From: Treponema sp. UBA792
Lineage (GTDB): Bacteria > Spirochaetota > Spirochaetia > Treponematales > Treponemataceae
DNA: 17,965 nucleotides
Assembly: GCA_002296965.1 (NCBI GenBank)
Contig: DBIW01000016.1
Location: 1-17,965, forward strand
Direction: 5' to 3'
Made by a program: the position numbers and the translations under genes. Shown here one piece after another: positions 14,590 through 17,965 of the stretch (positions within the stretch are counted from its first letter, which is position 1; every line of letters begins with the position of its first letter). A model generated the notes under the pieces. It saw only the letters and a list, made by a program, of their open reading frames with translations. It made no database searches and was not told the DNA's origin.

Positions 14590-15504
14590 TCAGTTCGTCG
14601 TGCTTGTTATATAGCTTTCCGTGGATGAGAATTCGCTGATCGCGACGATTTTCGTGCGCCAGTATTCCGCCTCGCTTTTAGTCGTGTATGGACCTACGCG
14701 CACTCTGTAGAAAAGTCTGTCGGAGTTGTCACGGTAGGTGAATATGTCCGCGGGAATTTTGTTCGAGTCAAGTACGGCTCTCGCATTGTCCGCGCTCTGT
14801 TTGCTGCTGAACGATGCCGCCTGAACCCAATATCTTGTGATTTTTTTCGCCGGTTCCGCTACGGCCGCCGCCTTTGCCGGGGCAGTTTTTGGCTCCGCCT
14901 TCTTTACCTGGACGGAAGACGCCTTTTTCGCCGGTGCTGGTTTTTCGCGGACTGATTCGGATGCTGTCTTGGCAGGAACAGGCGCGGGCTCCGCCCGGAC
15001 ATCCGCCTTTGCCGTGTAAACCGGCTCTTCGTATGTGCGGATCTGTTCCGCCGCCGTATACGATGGAGCTGTGTTCTCCTCAGGATTCTGGGCTTTCGCT
15101 GAATCCGGAATGTTCACCGTTATGTTTATGTTCTGCGGCGTCCTGTTCTCGGCTGCAAGCTCATTTTTAAGGGAATTCAGGTCGATTGTCGTTCCTTCCT
15201 GCTGGTTCTCCTGCTGCTGCACGGAATTCAGACCGACGACAGTCGTATTGTCCGAAACGACGTACATATCATTTACTTTTGCCGTCTTTATCTCATCAGG
15301 AACCGCAACCGGCGCGTTGTTCTGGAATCCGCCGTCATCTCTTTCGTTCCAGCCTGACTGTATTCTTTTTTCAACCGGAGAAGTGCTTGTGACTGCCGGC
15401 GCCGGTTTTGCCGAGGGGGAGTAAAGGAACAGCGCTGCTCCAAGAACCACAAGCAAGAACATGCCAGAACCGGCGATTATCAATAAAGTTTTTTTCTGAT
15501 CCAT
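14590..15504 (-). CDS. SPOR-domain membrane protein
   Basis: 304-residue cell-envelope protein. A single N-terminal membrane anchor spans about residues 6-28. A long low-complexity periplasmic linker follows, with a Gln/Asn-rich part (95-130) and a Pro/Ala/Lys-rich part (170-220). The C-terminal SPOR domain (about 224-299) carries YWVQAASFSSKQSADNA and the second half-motif YRVRVGPY. SPOR domains bind glycan strands stripped of stem peptides, usually at division sites, so a role in cell division or wall remodelling is likely; no catalytic domain is present. GAGGA lies 7 nt before the ATG. It is 131 bp downstream of coaE. That gap holds a weak TAAAAT box and a 5-bp inverted repeat but no convincing promoter. 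Confidence 0.88.
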   Translation of the reverse strand: MDQKKTLLIIAGSGMFLLVVLGAALFLYSPSAKPAPAVTSTSPVEKRIQSGWNERDDGGFQNNAPVAVPDEIKTAKVNDMYVVSDNTTVVGLNSVQQQENQQEGTTIDLNSLKNELAAENRTPQNINITVNIPDSAKAQNPEENTAPSYTAAEQIRTYEEPVYTAKADVRAEPAPVPAKTASESVREKPAPAKKASSVQVKKAEPKTAPAKAAAVAEPAKKITRYWVQAASFSSKQSADNARAVLDSNKIPADIFTYRDNSDRLFYRVRVGPYTTKSEAEYWRTKIVAISEFSSTESYITSTTN

Positions 15505-15635
15505 AATCTTTTCCTCTTGGAAAATATCAGACCGGAGAAATACGGCGCAAGTTTATCCGATTTTACGCCGCAGAAATTTCTTTTCCGAATATTTCCCTGC
15601 CCATAACATAAATATCGGATGCGGGAAAAATTTGT

Positions 15636-16226
15636 TTAGAACAATTTGCTGATTTTGCGTTCAAGCGAATCCGCGCTTCCGGAATTTCTCAGTATGATGA
15701 TTTTTTTTCCGGACTGCCTGTATATGGAAAGAAGGTTTTTCTGTGAGGCGAACCGCCTGATTATCAGGCTGATTTTTATTCCGTCGCGTTTTTTCGCCCT
15801 GAAGAGGCGGATTAGAAAAGGAGCCGTGACAAAAATCACTGAGCTGCATTTTTCGAGAAGAAGCGGAATTTTGTACAGAACCGCGGCGTTCAGGATTATG
15901 TCCGCATCCGGATTCGCCGCGATGAATTCCTCTGTCATCCTTGTGATTTCCGGGTAGACAATCGCCTCCTGTCTTGCGAGGCGTTCCGGGGAGCGGAACA
16001 GGAATTCTCCAAGCGCGCGTCTGTCCACACGGTTTCCGTCGGCGCAGATGTTTATGCCCTCCGCCTCCGCCTCCTCCGAGAATTCCATCTTTATGCGTTC
16101 CGCGCAGGATTCTATTGCACGGTGGACAAGTTCGTCCGCATCCACTGACAGCCAGCCGTGTTTCTTGAGAATTCCGCATACAAGATTCTTTCCGGCCGCC
16201 ATCTGTCCGGTCACACCGATTATCAA
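15636..16226 (-). CDS. coaE: Dephospho-CoA kinase
   Basis: 196-residue enzyme of the last step of coenzyme A synthesis, phosphorylating the 3'-OH of dephospho-CoA with ATP. The P-loop is GQMAAGKN (7-14), followed by VDADELVH (28-35), VDRRALGEFLF, PLLLEK and the lid RLFRAKKRDG, then RRFASQ. These occur in family order, and the length is normal. The residue after the P-loop Lys is Asn14 instead of the usual Ser or Thr. The start is TTG at 16226: GGGGAG lies 7 nt upstream, and the TTG overlaps the polA stop in a TTGA, which implies translational coupling. No better start exists in frame. Confidence 0.88.
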   Translation of the reverse strand: MIIGVTGQMAAGKNLVCGILKKHGWLSVDADELVHRAIESCAERIKMEFSEEAEAEGINICADGNRVDRRALGEFLFRSPERLARQEAIVYPEITRMTEEFIAANPDADIILNAAVLYKIPLLLEKCSSVIFVTAPFLIRLFRAKKRDGIKISLIIRRFASQKNLLSIYRQSGKKIIILRNSGSADSLERKISKLF

Positions 16227-17965
16227 TGGAATTCTCCCCAGTTGCTTCCGTATTCCACTGAGACTTTCAATGGAACCCGCAGCTTCACCGTATGTTCCAT
16301 TTTGTCGCGGACAATTTCAATCGTCCTTTCTATTGAATTCCTGTCATCGGGACATTCAAGAATCAGCTCGTCATGAACCTGGAGAAGAAGCTTCGCTCCG
16401 GTCGGATTTTCGGACAGCGCGCGGTCAACGTCAATCATCGCCTTTTTTACGATGTCGGCCGCGCTGCCCTGGACCGGTGTGTTCACCGCCACGCGTTCCG
16501 CGGCCGCCCGTTCCGTCCTGTTTCTGCTGTTGATGTACATGATTCTCCGTCTGCGTCCGGCCAGCGTGGACACGAATCCTGTCGTTTCCGCCTGCTTTAT
16601 GGTTGCGTCCATGAATTCGCGGATTGAGCTGTATGTGTCAAAATAGGTTCCGATAAAGTCCGAGGCCTGAGTTCTTGATATTCCGAGATCGTGCGCAAGT
16701 CTGAACGCGCTCATTCCATAGATTACGCCGAAATTTATCGTCTTTGCGGTGCGCCTCATCTCCGGCGTGACATCCTCCGGTTTTACCCTGAAAATCAGCG
16801 CCGCGGTCGCCCTGTGAATATCCACTCCGGCGGCAAACGCATCGCCCATGGTCTTGTCGCCGGACAGGTGGGCCAGCACGACAAGCTCAATCTGCGAATA
16901 GTCCGCCGAAATCAGCACGGTGCCGGGAACAGCGGTGAACGCCGAGCGGATTCTTCTTCCTGCCTCGTTCCTTACGGGGATGTTCTGCAGGTTCGGGTCC
17001 CGGCAAGAAAGTCTTCCCGTGGCGGTTCCTGTCTGTATAAAATCCGGGTGGATTCGGCCGGAACGGTCGCACATTTTCGGAAGCGTCTCGACGTAGGTTG
17101 ACTGTAGCTTTGTCAGTTCCCTGAACTCAAGGATTCTGCGGGGTACCGGATCGACGGGCGCCAGCTCCTCCAGAACCGATGTGTCCGTGGAGTAGCCGCG
17201 TTTTGTCTTTTTGCCGTGAGGAAGTCCGCGCTCCTCAAAAAGAACCTGCTGAAGCTGTTTTGTCGAGGCGATGTTGAACGGATGTCCGACCTCCGAATAT
17301 ATCGCCTGCTCTGCGGCCTCGATGTCGGCGGTCAGCTGTCCGTTGTATGAATCGAGCATTCCGCGGTCAAGATGAATTCCGGCAAGCTCCATTTTTGCCA
17401 GAATCGGAAGAATTTTCATCTCCATTCCGCGGAAAAGCTCCATCAGCTTTTTCTCGTGGAGTTTAGGTTCAAGTTTTTTCCATAAGCTGAGCGTAAAGTC
17501 CGCGTCTTCTGCCGCATAGTTCGCGGCCTGTTCAACCGGAACAGTGTCAAAAGTTTTGCCTTTGGGAACTATGTCCTCAAATTCCGTGCCGACGAGTCCA
17601 AGCTCCGATTCGGCAAGTTTCTCCAGGGAGAATGAGGCCCGTCCCTGCATGTCAGGCTCCAGAAGCCAGGCCGCAATCATTGTGTCGGCCAGCGCGCATG
17701 AAGGCCCTTCTCCGGCAAAAGAAAATCCGTTTGACGCGAGAATTTTAAGGTCGAATTTTCCGTTGTGGACAACCACGGTAGCGTCCGGGCTGTCGAAAAT
17801 TCTTCCGAGCTCCCTGAACGCATCGGTTTTTTGTATCAGCTCACCGGCAAGCAGCGATTCAGAATTCATCAGCGGAACATAAATTCCTTCTCCGGGGGCG
17901 GCGGACAGACTGAAACCTACGATTCTCGCGCTGCAGGAGTCCAGTCCGTCGGTCTCGGTGTCGAA
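16223..17965 (-). CDS. polA: DNA polymerase I, 3'-5' exonuclease and polymerase domains (5' end outside window)
   Basis: The frame is open to the window edge, so 580 C-terminal residues are visible; the ATG at 17869 is internal. The fragment begins with FDTETDGLD, the Exo I motif. Exo II (HNGKFD) and Exo III (YAAEDAD) follow, so the proofreading active site looks intact. Polymerase motif A is DYSQIELVVLAHLSGD, motif B RRTAKTINFGVIYGMSAF and motif C QVHDEL, with TATGRLSC and NIPVRNEAGRRIR between. Catalytic Asp residues are present in motifs A and C. The residue two after the steric-gate Glu is Val instead of the usual Arg. The visible part corresponds to roughly the Klenow fragment. A 5' nuclease domain is expected beyond the edge but cannot be seen. 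It is followed by coaE with a 4-bp overlap. Confidence 0.97.
   Translation of the reverse strand, partial: FDTETDGLDSCSARIVGFSLSAAPGEGIYVPLMNSESLLAGELIQKTDAFRELGRIFDSPDATVVVHNGKFDLKILASNGFSFAGEGPSCALADTMIAAWLLEPDMQGRASFSLEKLAESELGLVGTEFEDIVPKGKTFDTVPVEQAANYAAEDADFTLSLWKKLEPKLHEKKLMELFRGMEMKILPILAKMELAGIHLDRGMLDSYNGQLTADIEAAEQAIYSEVGHPFNIASTKQLQQVLFEERGLPHGKKTKRGYSTDTSVLEELAPVDPVPRRILEFRELTKLQSTYVETLPKMCDRSGRIHPDFIQTGTATGRLSCRDPNLQNIPVRNEAGRRIRSAFTAVPGTVLISADYSQIELVVLAHLSGDKTMGDAFAAGVDIHRATAALIFRVKPEDVTPEMRRTAKTINFGVIYGMSAFRLAHDLGISRTQASDFIGTYFDTYSSIREFMDATIKQAETTGFVSTLAGRRRRIMYINSRNRTERAAAERVAVNTPVQGSAADIVKKAMIDVDRALSENPTGAKLLLQVHDELILECPDDRNSIERTIEIVRDKMEHTVKLRVPLKVSVEYGSNWGEFH
16234..16239 (-). 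promoter_or_regulatory. Ribosome binding site deciding the TTG start of coaE
   Basis: GGGGAG on the minus strand, within the last codons of polA, is 7 nt before the TTG at 16226. Confidence 0.65.

Noticed and set aside
15543..15621. Weak inverted repeats (CGGCG/CGCCG, TTTCCC/GGGAAA) upstream of the SPOR gene
   Set aside because: Short stems with long loops or bulges and no T tract. They do not support a terminator or a named riboswitch.
1..17965. CRISPR array, tRNA or rRNA gene, insertion sequence, or phage genes
   Set aside because: No regularly spaced repeats, cloverleaf-like sequence, transposase or integrase motif, or phage structural gene was seen on either strand by reading.

Overview
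The window most likely comes from a spirochaete of the genus Treponema, probably a gut or rumen type. This is inferred from gene content, not from a database match. The supporting signs are a mitochondrial-type/spirochaetal EF-G P-loop (AHIDSGKTT), secreted lipoproteins carrying an InlB-like repeat or a GH10 xylanase, a complete clostridial-style Rnf operon, and a putative outer-membrane barrel ending in Phe. Most of the window has moderate GC and is densely coded. The first gene (25-1080) is clearly more AT-rich than the rest.

Layout. Positions 25-2952 (+) hold two exported lipoproteins: one of unknown function with an InlB-type repeat, and a GH10 endo-xylanase. Between them lie a terminator and a GC-rich, hairpin-rich intergenic element. 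A TauE/SafE permease (2991-3767, -) and an AEC-family transporter (3976-4968, +) are divergent. The AEC gene has a near-consensus promoter whose -10 box lies 9 nt from the ATG, so its mRNA may be leaderless. Positions 5002-10117 (-) are one tight operon, rnfC-D-G-E-A-B, bounded by a hairpin at 4970-4996 and a putative promoter near 10132-10160. It encodes the membrane complex that couples ferredoxin:NAD+ electron transfer to Na+ or H+ transport.

Positions 10269-17965 (-) are informational and envelope genes. In transcription order they are polA (cut by the window end), coaE (overlapping polA by 4 bp with a TTG start), a SPOR-domain envelope protein, a putative outer-membrane beta-barrel protein, fusA (EF-G) and a small RecA/KaiC-like P-loop ATPase. 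A 30-nt perfectly palindromic terminator closes this block.

How the parts fit together. The xylanase and transporters suggest a polysaccharide-fermenting lifestyle. Rnf would recycle reduced ferredoxin from that fermentation into NADH and an ion gradient. No CRISPR array, phage, insertion sequence, tRNA or rRNA was seen.

The points most worth a second look are a terminator-like hairpin enclosing the barrel gene's start codon, the leaderless-looking AEC promoter, an inverted repeat overlapping the fusA -10 box, tandem repeats upstream of rnfC, the hairpin-rich element at 1159-1300, and substitutions at usually conserved residues in PolA and CoaE. I did not find convincing evidence of a wholly new multi-gene system.
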